From assembly GCA_023055355.1 (NCBI GenBank), contig JALJCS010000002.1, positions 82,671,001-82,735,000 on the forward strand: a stretch of DNA of 64,000 bases. Reading direction: 5' to 3'. This document shows, piece after piece, positions 37,563-49,030 of this stretch (its first letter is position 1; each line of letters opens with the position of its first letter). Made by a program: the position numbers and the translations under genes. Under the pieces are notes generated by a model. The model did no database searches, was not told the DNA's origin, and was given only the letters and a program-made list of their open reading frames with translations. Origin of the DNA: Agelaius tricolor. Lineage: Eukaryota; Chordata; Aves; Passeriformes; Icteridae.

Positions 37563-40500
37563 ATTTAAAGTCACTTGGTCCAGATGGAGATTATTCATTT
37601 GTTTATTTTTCACTCCACTGACAAAGTGTAAGTCACACTTTTTTTTAGACAGCAGAAAAAATGTAAGATACCTTACACAAGTCCACAGCAAATTAACATT
37701 TCAACAAAAACTTAATCATAGTAAAAAGGAAGTTTTCTCTGTAAAGTTACAGGAAATTAGCAATCTCAATAGTGTTTAATAAAATGCAGACAGAAATTCA
37801 AAATTATGGTCAGTCTGCAGAGGCAAATAAAAAAAAGGATGAAACCAAAATGCTACATGACACAAAATTCGTTCTTGATCTCTTACTTTTATTTCAGAAT
37901 TGTTACAGAGGGTCTGAAAAGGCCTTTGTAGTGCCAATCTAAAATTAATTTTTTTCTGAAATATATGTAAATTGTATTTGTTAATTAATTAGGGAATATA
38001 AATAGAAGTTGTCCATAGATCTCATAATTGAAAACAAGTGGTAATATTTTAAGGGTAATATTGTTTAACCCTTGGAAAAATGCCAAAATCTTGTCAAATA
38101 TTTGTAATCTGGATATTTTAATTATCTATTAGACGTGTGTTTTAAGATTCATGGTCCAGATTCCAGTCTCAGTGATGCTGGGGTTTGTGGTAGGGAAGAA
38201 GACTCTCCAAAGCAAGAAAGCAAGCAAGCAAGCAAAGCCTTAAAAAGAAAGCCCACATGATTTTATTCCCTGAGAAATCATAAATAAAAAACCATAAATA
38301 ATTTACCAAAGTTGATTGGCTTAGAATGGGCATATCCTGATTAACTTCGACCATTAAAAAGGACAATAGATTACATAGCCAATATACATGAGCCTAACTG
38401 AGACACTAAGATTATCTTTAAAAATGGAAAAATAGAAAAAATACCAAATAAATAAATAGAAATCATTAGAAATTACATCATAAATGTAAGCAATCTTAAA
38501 AACAACTTTTGCTGTCACATGTCATGCTGAAAACAGTGATGACAATGCACCAATGTTTTAATTATTGCTGAATGGTGCTTACACAGCATAATTTCTGCAT
38601 CTCACTTCACCCCATGAGCAAGGAGACTGATAGGACTGTCTGCATTTTAATTCAGAAAAAACTGGACCAGAGAAATGGACCAAGTGAAACCAACCAAACA
38701 AAAAACCCAACTGAATCACCCACAGACTCAAGGGCCTGGTTCGTCTTTTAAGATGAATATTCTGATCACTGGATAGCAAAATCAACTTCTTGTTCTTGCT
38801 TTCTTAGTTTTCCTCTGGCAGAAGCTCATAAATCCTTTACTCTACCCTCTCTCAGTCTGTCCTCCTTCTTCAGTATTGCATGGTCTTTTGAGGACATTCC
38901 AGATTTGAATCACCTGAGAATTCAGAAGAGTGATTAAGCAAGACATAGTGAGGTTCAATATACTTTACATAAATATAATTTAGATAAAACAGTGGTTTAC
39001 CTAAGGAAAAAAAGATAAACAGTAGCAGAAGCTAGAGGACACTAGGTATATCTTAAACATCCTTCCACCTCATCTGGCAATCTTACCCTACCTTAGTTGG
39101 GAAGCTGGCAGCCAGCTTTACATTCTGAAACACTTCCTTTATGCATGCAGTTGTCAAGAGAAATTTCACTCTGGAAGGAGAATATTTAGTGAATATGAGG
39201 TAGATTTTCTCATCAGTTTCTGCTCTAACAGAGCCAGTCTCTTCAAGTCCCATTTTAACTAACACAGCAGGCACTCTGAATCTCATCGTGCATCTTCTAA
39301 GAATATACTGCATTATATTTTGTAAAAACAAGTTCCAATTAACTTTCATTTACTTCATTTATAGGATAATTATAATTCTGTGATTTAGTATTTGTTTTCA
39401 TACTTTGGCCCATGGGAAAAAATTGAACTGTTTAAATTAAGGGAAAGAGGAATACAAACTTCACAAATTCATAATGATATAATGCAGTAGCTAAGTGAAG
39501 ACATGATTAATTTATTAATTTAGCAACTGTTCCTAGGCATTGCAACATCCCTGAGCGATCTGTGTGCTGGAATACTACAATGCCATGGATGACTAATTTC
39601 ACTTACAAACCCTCAGATTATAATTGAGGTACGTGGCTTGGAGCACAATCTTTTCTAACTCACACAAAAAACTACTTTCCTTAATGCAAGCTGAAAGAAA
39701 TTCTTGACGGTGAATATTACAGAAAAGTATCTCTACTTCTAAATTACGGTTTTCACTGAGTATGCCCTAAGGCTTGAGCAGTAAAAAAAATATTGTCTTC
39801 AGTGGCTAGTATGTCAATTCAGAGTGTGAAAGAGTTCTGCACTTCTAGAGCTCCTATGCAGAGTAGCTGTGTCAATTCCTCTGCTTTCCACTGTCCTTAA
39901 GATGCTAGAAGAGCAGGCCATGCACTGGCAAAAATTACTATAGCTTGTAGAGCACACTGTATTAAAACAGGTACTAACAAGACAGAATTGTATTGGGAAG
40001 CAGCCTTATTCCCATTTTTGTCATGTCCAAAAGCATTGTAACAATTTGAGCTGTGGAACAAGCATTTTGCCCCAAACAAGCATGTACTGATCAAAACTTA
40101 AATGAAAACTCTCGATGAGAGGGAAGAAAATCTATGCAGAAAATTAAGTGCCATATATATACTACAAATGTACTTGCTGCTGTATGTGCAAATGTAACAG
40201 AAATAAAATAATCCATAAGTGTAAATTCTATTATTTTTATCTAAGAGTTTTTGAGAGAAATCTAATCTGAACTGTTCCTTAAACAGCACCTGAGAGTGAC
40301 AACCTCAGCATGAAGAGAAGTTGACTATCAGGGAAACACAGCTCTTTCAGGAGTGCTTTTACTTCCTCATTGCTGATCTACAGTTTCATTTAAACCAGCA
40401 TGGCCAGATAATAACCACCATTGTGTCACCTGTCTTTGGGATGACATGATTAATCTCAGGTTTTATTTTTCTCTGTTGCAGGTTGACCAAATCAGGTTAA

Positions 40501-43500
40501 TTTTTCAGCTTTTCTTTTTCAGAACTGAGCAGTACAGGCAATTTTACAGGTACTGAACAGTGCAGATATGCAGAGAGCAGAACTGTGAAAAGTATTATTT
40601 TATAATTGAAAAAGTGGCTAAGGTGTTTAATTTTTTTATTCACTGAACAAGAAGGCACTGAGCAGAGCTATAACAGCATGAATAGAGAATATTTTCTTTT
40701 AAAAATAATAAACTTTTGAACTTTTCCTTTCCTACGCAACTGCATGGCCTTGGTCTGAGTGGTCAGTGTTATTATGTTAGCATATAAATAGCTAGAACAA
40801 TAAAACAGATAATATAAAAGAGGAGCATCAGGTTTAAAATCCTTGTAAATATATCTGTTTCATTTGACCATGACCTGAAATTTCAGTTCTTACACTGAGA
40901 AAACATAGAAAATAACTGCAAAGAATACAGTTATTTCTCTTTTTCTGTCTTGCACCATCTTTCCTAGTTACAGGCTAATGGCAGTGAGACGCCCTTGTGA
41001 AGCCTAATTAAGGATATATAGATATTTTAAACATGAGGTAATTTCTTGAAATTGTGGCTTGGTTTTATTTTTTTCCTTTTATCAGAAGCTTTCAGCTTTT
41101 TTATTTAGTTATTTTAATGGTGAGAAAAAATAATCCCCCAGTTAAATTGTTTTAAATCCCTTGGATAATAGATGGCACTTTTCTACCAACACAGGACTCC
41201 AACCCTATCACTAAAGCAGCATTAGGACAACTAGAAAATTAGTATCCATGTCAATAAAGACTCTAGCAGGTTAATAATATTACCATATCACAGACAAGTG
41301 TCCTACTTAAAAGACACTAGGATTCCTTTTTTTTTTTCCTTTTGCAAGTTCTAAACATCAATTAACCCTAGGGGAAAATCAGATTCTTGCTTTGCCTATG
41401 TTGTTTTGTACCCATTACATTTTTAAGTTAGGATTTTTTTTTTCACGCTTTTGCTTGTACAGATAAAAACTTTATTCAGATCTCTATGAAGGCCCCTGTT
41501 GGGAACACATCTGAAGCTGATTTTTGAAATGTAGCAAAGAGCCTAAAATCACCCTCAGCAGACTCTAAATTGGATATGGTTGAGAGCTGTGGGACGAAAA
41601 ACCTAATAGAAAGATCCTAGTGGATAATGAAACATTTTTACCTGAATCAGCTTTCATAGCTGGTTTTATTGCCTGTAATATTTTTTGGTTTTACAGTTTA
41701 GTCTTTATGTGTTATTTACAGAAGTGTTCTGTATGGTACATACATAATATCTTGCTGTAATTACTCACACCTCACCATGAAGAATTCAGATTAATTCGGC
41801 TGGCATTTCAGGGTATAATGTATATAGAAAATTAGCTTCATCTCCTTATTACCATGATATCACAGGGAAGAGGAATTTTCTTGAAACATTTATTAGAATT
41901 AAATTCTTATGGTATCATTTTCTGATTTCAATGAAAAATGAAATGTTCATTCCAATTTATGGATTGGTGAACAAAGATACATTAGTGCTTAAATTCTTCC
42001 AACACCAATGTGAATGGGACATCTACATGGTTTTGTGGGGATAGGTTTCAGTTTCTGAGTAGGGCACAAAGATTTACTATTCCACTCAGAATTTTAAGAC
42101 ACAAGTAATTAGATTCCCCAGGAGCCCAGACTGATGCAATATCTTGTCTTGAACATTAACTAGAACAAGGTAGCTCAGGAGGATAAAGAGATAAAGACAA
42201 GTCCTTGGGTGCCCAAATCATACAGTATTTGTCATGGCATACAGAAATGATAGAGTCTGTGTGGTATCCGAAATAAAATGTGTGGTACTTCAGACATTTG
42301 AGCCGAAGTATTGTCTCAAGAACCAAAAAAAGGTGTGAAAAGAACAAAATACTTTTGTATCTGGACTGAAATCACTGGGGTGCTTTACCACTACACATCA
42401 CATCCTGGCTGGTGTGAGAGAAGAGGCAGATAACATGTCAGGGACAGAGACATTTTTTTGCCTTACATGTTCCAGCTAGATCCCACCTTTATCTGGCACC
42501 AAATAGCTTTCTAGCTTGGAATGAGAAGTCAGCAACTCAGGAGCTGACCAAGCATCCCTTGAAGTAAGTGTAACTCCACTGGTGTCATTGAGTTTGGGAC
42601 CAATAGCAGTTACCAGAAGTGTTGAGTGAGTAAAATCTCTGTGCTGCTCATGTGCATGAATTGCATGTTAACATTTACACTGCAGTGAACAGAAATGGTG
42701 ATTAGAAGGGAGGCCACAGTGCGACTCGGATTGTATGTTTTTGAAGGTTTCCTTATCGTTCTACACACTGAATCCTTTAAAACTATATACCTGACTTCAT
42801 AATTTCACCAAATCTATACTCTTGTACAAAAAATAAAATAAAGAATAAGTATAATGAAATTTAAAAAAATATTTTGCTCTCACAATTTTGTTTTTATTAT
42901 TTAGGAACAAGATGTCTTTCTAATGAGGAATACTTGTAATTGAGAAGTCTCATACAGCTTTCTTTTACCCATTTATCTACAGGCTACGACTTCACTGAAG
43001 TAATTTCATTTAAAAATATCCATTTATCCAGTACTCAGTGTCTGAGCAGGTAGGTCAGTGACTTACCTCTGTGCTATTGAATTTCAGCATAATGCCTCAT
43101 TTACCTTCAACAGCCCACGCACATACACAGAACACCAGCTTATACGCATTTTGTAGCACAACCCTTTGTTCTCCAAGCTTTTATCCAGGAAGCAAACTGA
43201 CCCTACAAACTTTAATTTCTCATTTTCTTATGGTTCCTAGTGAGATAGAGTCCTTTGAGAAGGTAAAACTAGATGAGGGTAATGATCTGGAGAGATGGAT
43301 ATTGTGAGGAAGTTTCAAAACTCATGAGTGGCAGATAAAAATGAGTCAATATTTTGTTATTTAGAAGAATTCTTTCTCACATACTTCACACAATTACTTC
43401 AAACCGCATTAAACTTTTAATAAACTTAAGACCACCATTTTTTCACTTTAATTGGAATTTTTCTGGTAATATTCCAGCTCAGTTTTTGCAAAGCCTAAAC

Positions 43501-44198
43501 CTTCTGTCCTTATTAACTCTCTTTGAAATAGAAGTGAGGGGTAGAATTCTGACCCCAATTGAGCGATTGGAAGCCACCAAATTTCATGTCCCTAGATTTG
43601 CACTGATAATGATGCCACAAAAAAGGGCGAAAATTTATGCAAAGTAGGCATGACTAACCATGAAAAAATACAATGTATTATAAAGCTTTCACAAATACCA
43701 ATTTGTGCATTTCTGTAATTATGTTGGTCTATTACTTGTAAATAATTCTCAAATTTTGCTTAAAAATTGCAAAAATCACTATATGAAGTTATAGAACAAC
43801 TTAATACTACAGTATTTTCTACAAAATCAAACAAATTTTATTTCTCCATCCTATTTATGTGAATCATCTGCTTTGTATTTAGAAATATTTGTTGATGGTA
43901 TAGCAATCCTCATAAAAATTTATTTCCTTACTTTACTCCTGGTACATTTGTTGCCACATTAGACACCATTATTTACTTCAATTTACAGAGCATCTCTTTG
44001 TGTAAAAGAGTCAAATCACTTGATTGGCAAATCCTAAGAGCATGTCCTTTTAACTTTAACATTTTTTTCCTAGTAAGGGGGGATTGGGAAGTAGTACTAG
44101 TACTTTCTAGTACTTTTCCTGCCCTTTCTCACAATAAGCTAATGTTTACTAACACATTTTTACTATTCTGTTCGGTCCTATCATTAGAAGAAAAATTC
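37563..44198. other. Gene-free AT-rich stretch of about 6.6 kb
   Basis: No gene or interspersed repeat recognised. It holds a small AAGC microsatellite near 38.2 kb. Some blocks, for example 39490-39620, have a homeobox-site-like texture discussed in the findings. Frames are at most 97 codons. Confidence 0.4.
38210..38238 (+). repeat. AAGC microsatellite
   Basis: An imperfect run of AAGC units with one AAGAAAGC interruption, about seven units. Confidence 0.8.
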
Positions 44199-44281
44199 TG
44201 GTGAGAACATCTTGTTTTCCACCAGAACTCAAGAGATATAACAAGAAATGGGGCAAAGCCCCTGGACCGACTCCAAAGGGC

Positions 44282-44323
44282 TGACTCAAGGGTGGGTTGC
44301 TAAGGCAACTCATGTCCTATTGG
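44282..44323 (+). promoter_or_regulatory. LTR upstream motif cluster: AP-1, X-box, CCAAT
   Basis: TGACTCA (44282-44288) is a canonical AP-1 site. GTTGCTAAGGCAAC (44296-44309) is a near-palindromic RFX-type X-box. ATTGG (44319-44323) is an inverted CCAAT box for NF-Y. They lie 34-75 bp upstream of a TATA-like GATAAAAAC (44357-44365). Compact promoters of this kind are usual in LTRs. Factor binding is inferred from motif shape only. Confidence 0.5.
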
Positions 44324-44356
44324 ATGTACCTGTTAGATATACTAATTCATTAACCT

Positions 44357-44365
44357 GATAAAAAC
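44357..44365 (+). promoter_or_regulatory. TATA-like box of the LTR
   Basis: GATAAAAAC is placed about 34 bp after the inverted CCAAT box and within a stretch ordered like an LTR U3. Confidence 0.4.
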
Positions 44366-44889
44366 TGTAGAAAATCCTTTGTCATCCATGTGTGGAGCCA
44401 TATTTGTGCACCTGGAAGCTTTCATTGAAGAGTTTATTTTTATATTATCACTCTTAATACCATTTGCAAAGTTTTGTGTCTTTATTCCAGGAGACACTGA
44501 CACTGCAGGAAATACTTCCCAGCAAGGACTATGGCCCATGGAGCACCCGTGCCAGACCATAGGTAAAGAGTGAGAAGGAAGGAGCAGCAGAGAGAATCTG
44601 GTGATCCTGACCTTCTGCACCACTGCTGCCTCTCTGAAGGGGTAGGAGAGGTGTCCAGAGTGATGTAGTGCACTGGATAGCTACTGGGAAGGGGAGAAGA
44701 GAGAAGTCCAAAGTGAAGTTGAGGTCAGGAAAGGGGGAAGAAAAGGTGCTTTTTCTTAAGAGTTTTAAAAGATTGTCTCTTTATATAATCCGTTCATTTC
44801 CCAATACCCAAACTATTAAGTAAATATTTATGCTCCCTGGCTGAATTAAGTTAAATTTTCCAAGTCAAATCTGGTTTACCCATGACAGT

Positions 44890-45440
44890 ATAGAATCATA
44901 AGAACATGAAGGGGTTGCGATGGACCTTAAAGATCATCTAGCCCCAACACTCCCTGCCATAGATAGGGACACCTCCCACTACACCAAGTTGCTCAAGGCC
45001 TTATCCAACCTAGCTTTGAACATTGACATGGTTGGGGCATTCATGGCCTCTCTGAGCAACATGTTCCAGTGTCTAACCACCCTCAAAGTACAGAATTTCT
45101 TCCATTAGGAAGAATAAATCTAACCTAAATTGACCCACTTAAAATTTATACCCAATACTCCTTGTCCTGTCACCACATTTCCAGAGTCCCTCTCCAGCAA
45201 CCCCTAAGGGCCCCCTTCAGATACTGGAAGGTGCTGTGAGGTCCCCACACAACCTTTTCTTCTCCAGACTGAGCAGACCCAACTTTCCCAGTCTGTCTTC
45301 ATAGGGGAAGATTCTCCAGCGTTCTAATCAGCTTCTTCTCCAACCTCTGGACTTGCTCCAAAAGTTCCATATCCTTCTTATGCTGGGGTCACCAGAACTG
45401 TACACAGTACTCCAGGTGCAGTCTCACAACAGAGCCTATT
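44890..45440 (-). mobile_element. CR1 LINE inserted in the family B repeat
   Basis: It begins TAGAATCATAAGAACATGAA (a decayed 3' tail), then GGACCTTAAAGATCATCTAG, CACTACACCAAGTTGCTC and CCAACCTAGCTTTGAACATT. AGCAACATGTTCCAGTG, CTCCTTGTCCTGTCACCAC, CTTTTCTTCTCCAGACTGAG and GTACACAGTACTCCAGGTGC follow. It is a 5'-truncated CR1 of about 550 bp. Family B sequence abuts it on both sides, so the CR1 arrived later. Confidence 0.9.
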
Positions 45441-45566
45441 ACTTGGTAAGTGATTTCATTTTTTTAATCTTGGCCCATGAGTTTTCTCAGCTTCATTTCC
45501 CCTACTCTCTCCTACCTCCTGTTGCTGAGTTGATGCTCAGCTTCCAGCTGGGGCTAACCCACTGCA
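45441..45566 (+). mobile_element. Retroviral repeat family B, right part after CR1
   Basis: TTACTTGGTAAGTGATTTC resumes the LTR. TTGGCCCATGAGTTTTCTC, CCTACTCTCTCC and a shortened stretch follow, then CAGCTTCCAGCTGGGGCTAA, CCCACTGCA, which closes with CA. Compared with the copy at 31.4 kb, the middle (GGGAGTGA..GTGGC) is largely missing. Confidence 0.6.
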
Positions 45567-46182
45567 GTGGATTATGCTTTCCAGTGAGAAAGCATTTTAC
45601 TTCTTCCTCTCTTCGTCCTATTGGTGCCCATAAATATACCAGAGCTCAGAGCTCTTTCTCATAAATAATTTTTTCTCTTTCAATGTATAAAATGCATATG
45701 ATACCTTAAGACAAAGTTAGAACTGAAGTTAGAACAGGTATTTGAACAACGAAAAAATATTTTTCCCCAAAATATACTACCCCAAACCCTGTCTGCCGTT
45801 GCTCTGAAAGCTACTTCATTGCTTAAAGGACAATAAAGAAAATATAAATAGAAATATAGATATAAATAAAAGTATAATATAATATAATCCTTCTCTTCAT
45901 TGGCAAGGAGAACCTCTTCCAGTGTGGATCTAATTGATTCAGAGGATCTTTTAATGACTTGAAGCAGCTATTGGGAAAGGCACCATGTCCCAGGCATTGA
46001 TTACATTAAAGTAAAGAGGAGCTTGGCTGTCAAAAACTCTTCAGGTTTTTATATTGCAGGAAAAATGTAAGATACTTCTGGCAGCCAGATTGAAAGGTTA
46101 CAAATATAAAGGGAATGAACACTGTTGCAGTGGGCATGAATGGCAGGGTTAAAGCCAAAGGGGGCTGCAGTGCTGACCTGGG
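45567..46182. other. Gene-free stretch, nothing recognised
   Basis: About 600 bp between two LTRs, including an AT-rich ATATAAATA-type run at about 45836-45890. Confidence 0.4.
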
Positions 46183-46735
46183 TGGGTCGTGGTTTAAGCC
46201 CAGCCAGTAACCAAGTGCAATACAGATACTCATTCCCACACTGGTGGTATGGGAGAGAACTTTAAGGAAAAAAGTGAGGGAACTCATACGTTGAGATAAA
46301 GACAGTTTAATAGGTATAGCAAAAGACACTCACACAAGCAAAACAAGACAAGGAATATGATCATTGTCATGAGCAGGCAGGTGTTCAGCCATCTCAAAAA
46401 AAGATGGCTCCATCACATGTGACACTTACTTTGGAATATAAACCCCATCACTCCAAATGTTACAACCTTCCTCGTTCTTCCCCCAGTCTTATATGCTGAC
46501 CATGACTTCATACAGTATGAAACATCCCTTGGGTCATTTAGGCTCAGCTGTCCCAGCTGTGTTTCCCGCCAATTTCCCATGCACCCAAGCCTTCTTGCAA
46601 GCATGGCTTGCAAGTACAAGAAGCAAAAAAGGCCTTGGCATGGTGCAGGAGCTGCTCAGCAAGAACAAAAATACATCTATACTTCAGTTATCCTGTTTTG
46701 AGCACAAATCCAAAACATAGCTTACTACTATGTCA
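46183..46735 (-). mobile_element. ERVL-like LTR (family A), nearly complete
   Basis: Plus-strand reading gives the reverse complement of the LTR: GGTCGTGGTTTAAGCCCAGC, AACTCATACGTTGAGATAAA and GACAGTTTAATAGGTATAGC. GCAGGCAGGTGTTCAGCC, GATGGCTCCATCACATGTG, TTATATGCTGACCATGACTT and GGCTCAGCTGTCCCAGCTG come next. It finishes with AAAGGCCTTGGCATGG and GCACAAATCCAAAACATAGC. The final 60 or so bases at the LTR's 5' side are missing or diverged. The short frames on both strands across it are artefacts. Confidence 0.85.
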
Positions 46736-48209
46736 TAAGTGGCATTTGGATGATAAAGTGAGTTTTAAACACAGCCTATTTACTAACAGCCTGTAGGCTG
46801 TTAAGCTGTGTTCAAAGATAAATGAAAAAAATATGCACCTTAGGTATATTTCTAATTATATGAACCTCTCCATCAATCTAAAAAGAAACCCGTAATGCAA
46901 GAATCCACTGAAAAAATAGAAGTGATGGTTTTCAGTTATTCTGAGGTAATACTTGAATCATCTTGTTCTGAAACTATATAAAATCATCAGAAATTCTTAT
47001 CTCATATCCTGCCTTTAGGAAGAAATTAACTTCACATAGCACAGACTGAACAGATGCATATTTCCTAGAACATGCTGCATCATTCCGCTGTTATTTGTCT
47101 CTCTATCACAGAAATCACTCCCTGGTTACTTTGCAAGTAGACTTTTCTAGACACCATTCTGTAAAAAATGCTCATATATCTACTCATTATATGCACTCAA
47201 GTCTAGTGTAGCAGTACTTAGCAGTCTGTACTAAGGTGAAATGGGTTTAGCCTTTAGGCTTGTTAATTTAGTTTCACTTAATAACATATGCAATTCTATA
47301 GAATTCTTTAAATCAATCAAAAGATGCTCATTTATAAGATCTATCTCCTGGCCAGAGGAGAATACTGTAACACAGCATCAGTCTCATGCTTGTCTCTACA
47401 GGCACAGTAGAGACACACAGACATGAACAAGGAGAGCTTTAAAGTAGCCAGCAGGAGAGTACTGATAACACAAGACCCTAAGGTTACTTCACCTGTTTCT
47501 CCCTAAAGCCTTGTAAGTATATGTTAAGTTGGAACTAGTAGAATGTAAGCCATAAAGATCTCCTACGCAACCTGCATTATACACATCTTAACAACATCTT
47601 TTCCTCTCTGAAGCACTATCAAAATCACATTTTTGCATGTAGATAAAGACACTGACTATAGCCACCTATCTCACTAACTCTCTCCTTAGAGATTATTAAA
47701 AATCTGGATATTTTTACTGCTCAGAAAAAACACTTCTGAATATTATGGACATGAAATGACAATCCAGTTCTTCCAAAGACATCCACTTAGCCACTCTGAT
47801 TATCTTGCAGTATTGTCTTTCATATAGCAAATTTATACTTTTTTAATAATGAAAATACAAGAATAAAATATTTTTCAAATATTTGTCTGGCTGTGTTTTG
47901 AGGTAGATTAGATTTAAATTGAATATATGTTAGAAAACCAATATAAGTGGGTCTTCTTTGTGGCTACACAAGACTCATAAGACTGACCCCAGCAGACAGA
48001 CTTCTCATTATCAATCTGTTGCTAATGTGCATGCAAGGAGGACAACATTCCATTCTGCATTCATTTGTTATTTATCTTGTTCATTTAGGTTGCAAACCTG
48101 TAAGGGTAAGGCTGTCTATCTCTTTATTCATTATGGTAGAGTGGGATTTTTCTTGGGACAAGATAACTTGTAGAGGTGTCTAGACAGATAGGAGCCTTTA
48201 GCAATCCTC
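46736..48209. other. Gene-free stretch with a nested hairpin at its left end
   Basis: No gene or repeat recognised apart from the hairpin at 46765-46815. Confidence 0.4.
46765..46815. repeat. Two-tier hairpin, 8 bp inner and 11 bp outer stem
   Basis: The inner stem is TAACAGCC-TGTA-GGCTGTTA, perfect over 8 bp. The outer arms TTAAACACAGC and GCTGTGTTCAA pair over 11 positions with a single A/C mismatch, which would be a U-G wobble in a minus-strand transcript. The internal loop is 8 nt on one side and 1 nt on the other. It lies just outside the LTR ending near 46735. Confidence 0.7.
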
Positions 48210-48964
48210 AATGGCAAGAACAAATGGTGGATTCTGCACCTAAGATGGAATAGCATCAAGCACAAGTATAAATTCAGAGAGGTGTGGCTGGAGAGCTGCC
48301 CTGCAGAAAGGAATCTGGGAGTGCTGGGTCTGGGGCAGCTGGCAGTGGGAGCCAGCTGTGTGCCCCGGCAGCCCAGAGGGCAAACTGCATCCTGTGCATC
48401 AAACACAGCATCACCAGGTGGGCTAGAGGGATCATCCCTCTGTATTTAAAGTTGGTGCAGCCTCACCTGGATCAGTGTTGTGCAGTTCTGGGCCCCACAT
48501 TTTAGGATGGATGTGAAAGTCCTTGAATGCATCCAGAGGAGGACAACAAAGCCAGTGAGTGGACTGGAAGAAATGTCTTGTTAGGAGCAGCTGAGGACTT
48601 TGAGCTCATCTAGTTTGCAGCAAAAGAGACTAAGGGACATGAAGAGGGAAGTTCTAAGCAATTCTCCTTGGTATCCAGTGCAGTAGATATGTGCTCTAGG
48701 ATGAGTGGGAATGGTTCAAAGATGAACCATTCTGAATCTCAGGGGAGGTTCAGACTGGACATTAGGAAACATTTCTTTACCAAGAGAGTGGTAAACACTC
48801 AAACAGATTTCCTATAAAGGTGGTTAAATCCCCAGACCTGTCAGTGTTTAAGAAACATTTGAACAATGCCCTTAATAATACTCTTTTTTTATAGATTTTT
48901 TATAGATTTTGGTCAGCCATGAAGTGGTCAGGCAGCTGACAGCTGTAGGTCCCTGCCAACTGAA
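48210..48964 (+). mobile_element. CR1 LINE, about 0.75 kb 3' region
   Basis: A plus-strand copy covering the end of ORF2 and the 3' UTR. GCACAAGTATAAATTCAGAG is followed by GAGAGCTGCCCTGCAGAAAG, GCCAGCTGTGTGCCCCGGCA and GGGATCATCCCTCTGTATTT. GTGCAGCCTCACCTGGATCA, GTGCAGTTCTGGGCCCCACA, GGTTCAGACTGGACATTAGG and GGTCCCTGCCAACTGAACTA close the copy. A T-rich insertion (ACTCTTTTTTTATAG, about 48880-48905) interrupts the late 3' UTR. The tail has become a microsatellite, listed separately. Confidence 0.9.
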
Positions 48965-49030
48965 CTATTCTATTCTATTCTATTCTATTCTATTCTATTC
49001 TATTCATTTTCTATTCTAGTCTATTCTATT
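48965..49030 (+). repeat. CTATT microsatellite at the CR1 tail
   Basis: About eight perfect CTATT units (48965-49005), followed by imperfect units to about 49030. It sits exactly where a CR1 normally has its ATTCTATGATTCTATG tail. Confidence 0.9.

Larger units (their letters stand above)
44199..44889 (+). mobile_element. Retroviral LTR/repeat family B, left part, interrupted by CR1
   Basis: The left third looks like an LTR promoter: GGGGCAAAGCCCCTGG, a TGACTCA site, an X-box-like motif, ATTGG, then GATAAAAAC. It continues through TGGAGCCATATTTGTGCACC and GTGTCTTTATTCCAGG into blocks I associate with family B: GGTAAAGAGTGAGAAGG, AGTGAAGTTGAGG and CCAAGTCAAATCTGGTTTAC. At CATGACAGTA it is cut by a minus-strand CR1. 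The matching continuation (TTACTTGGTAAGTGATTTC) appears on the far side. The left edge at the TG of TGGTGAGAAC is a guess. Whether the promoter part and the family B part are one element or two adjacent ones is not settled. Confidence 0.6.

Noticed and set aside
44465..44570. Exon-like block: TTTATTCCAG acceptor and CATAG|GTAAAG donor
   Set aside because: The block fits continuous family B repeat sequence, so the splice-like ends are better explained as part of the repeat.
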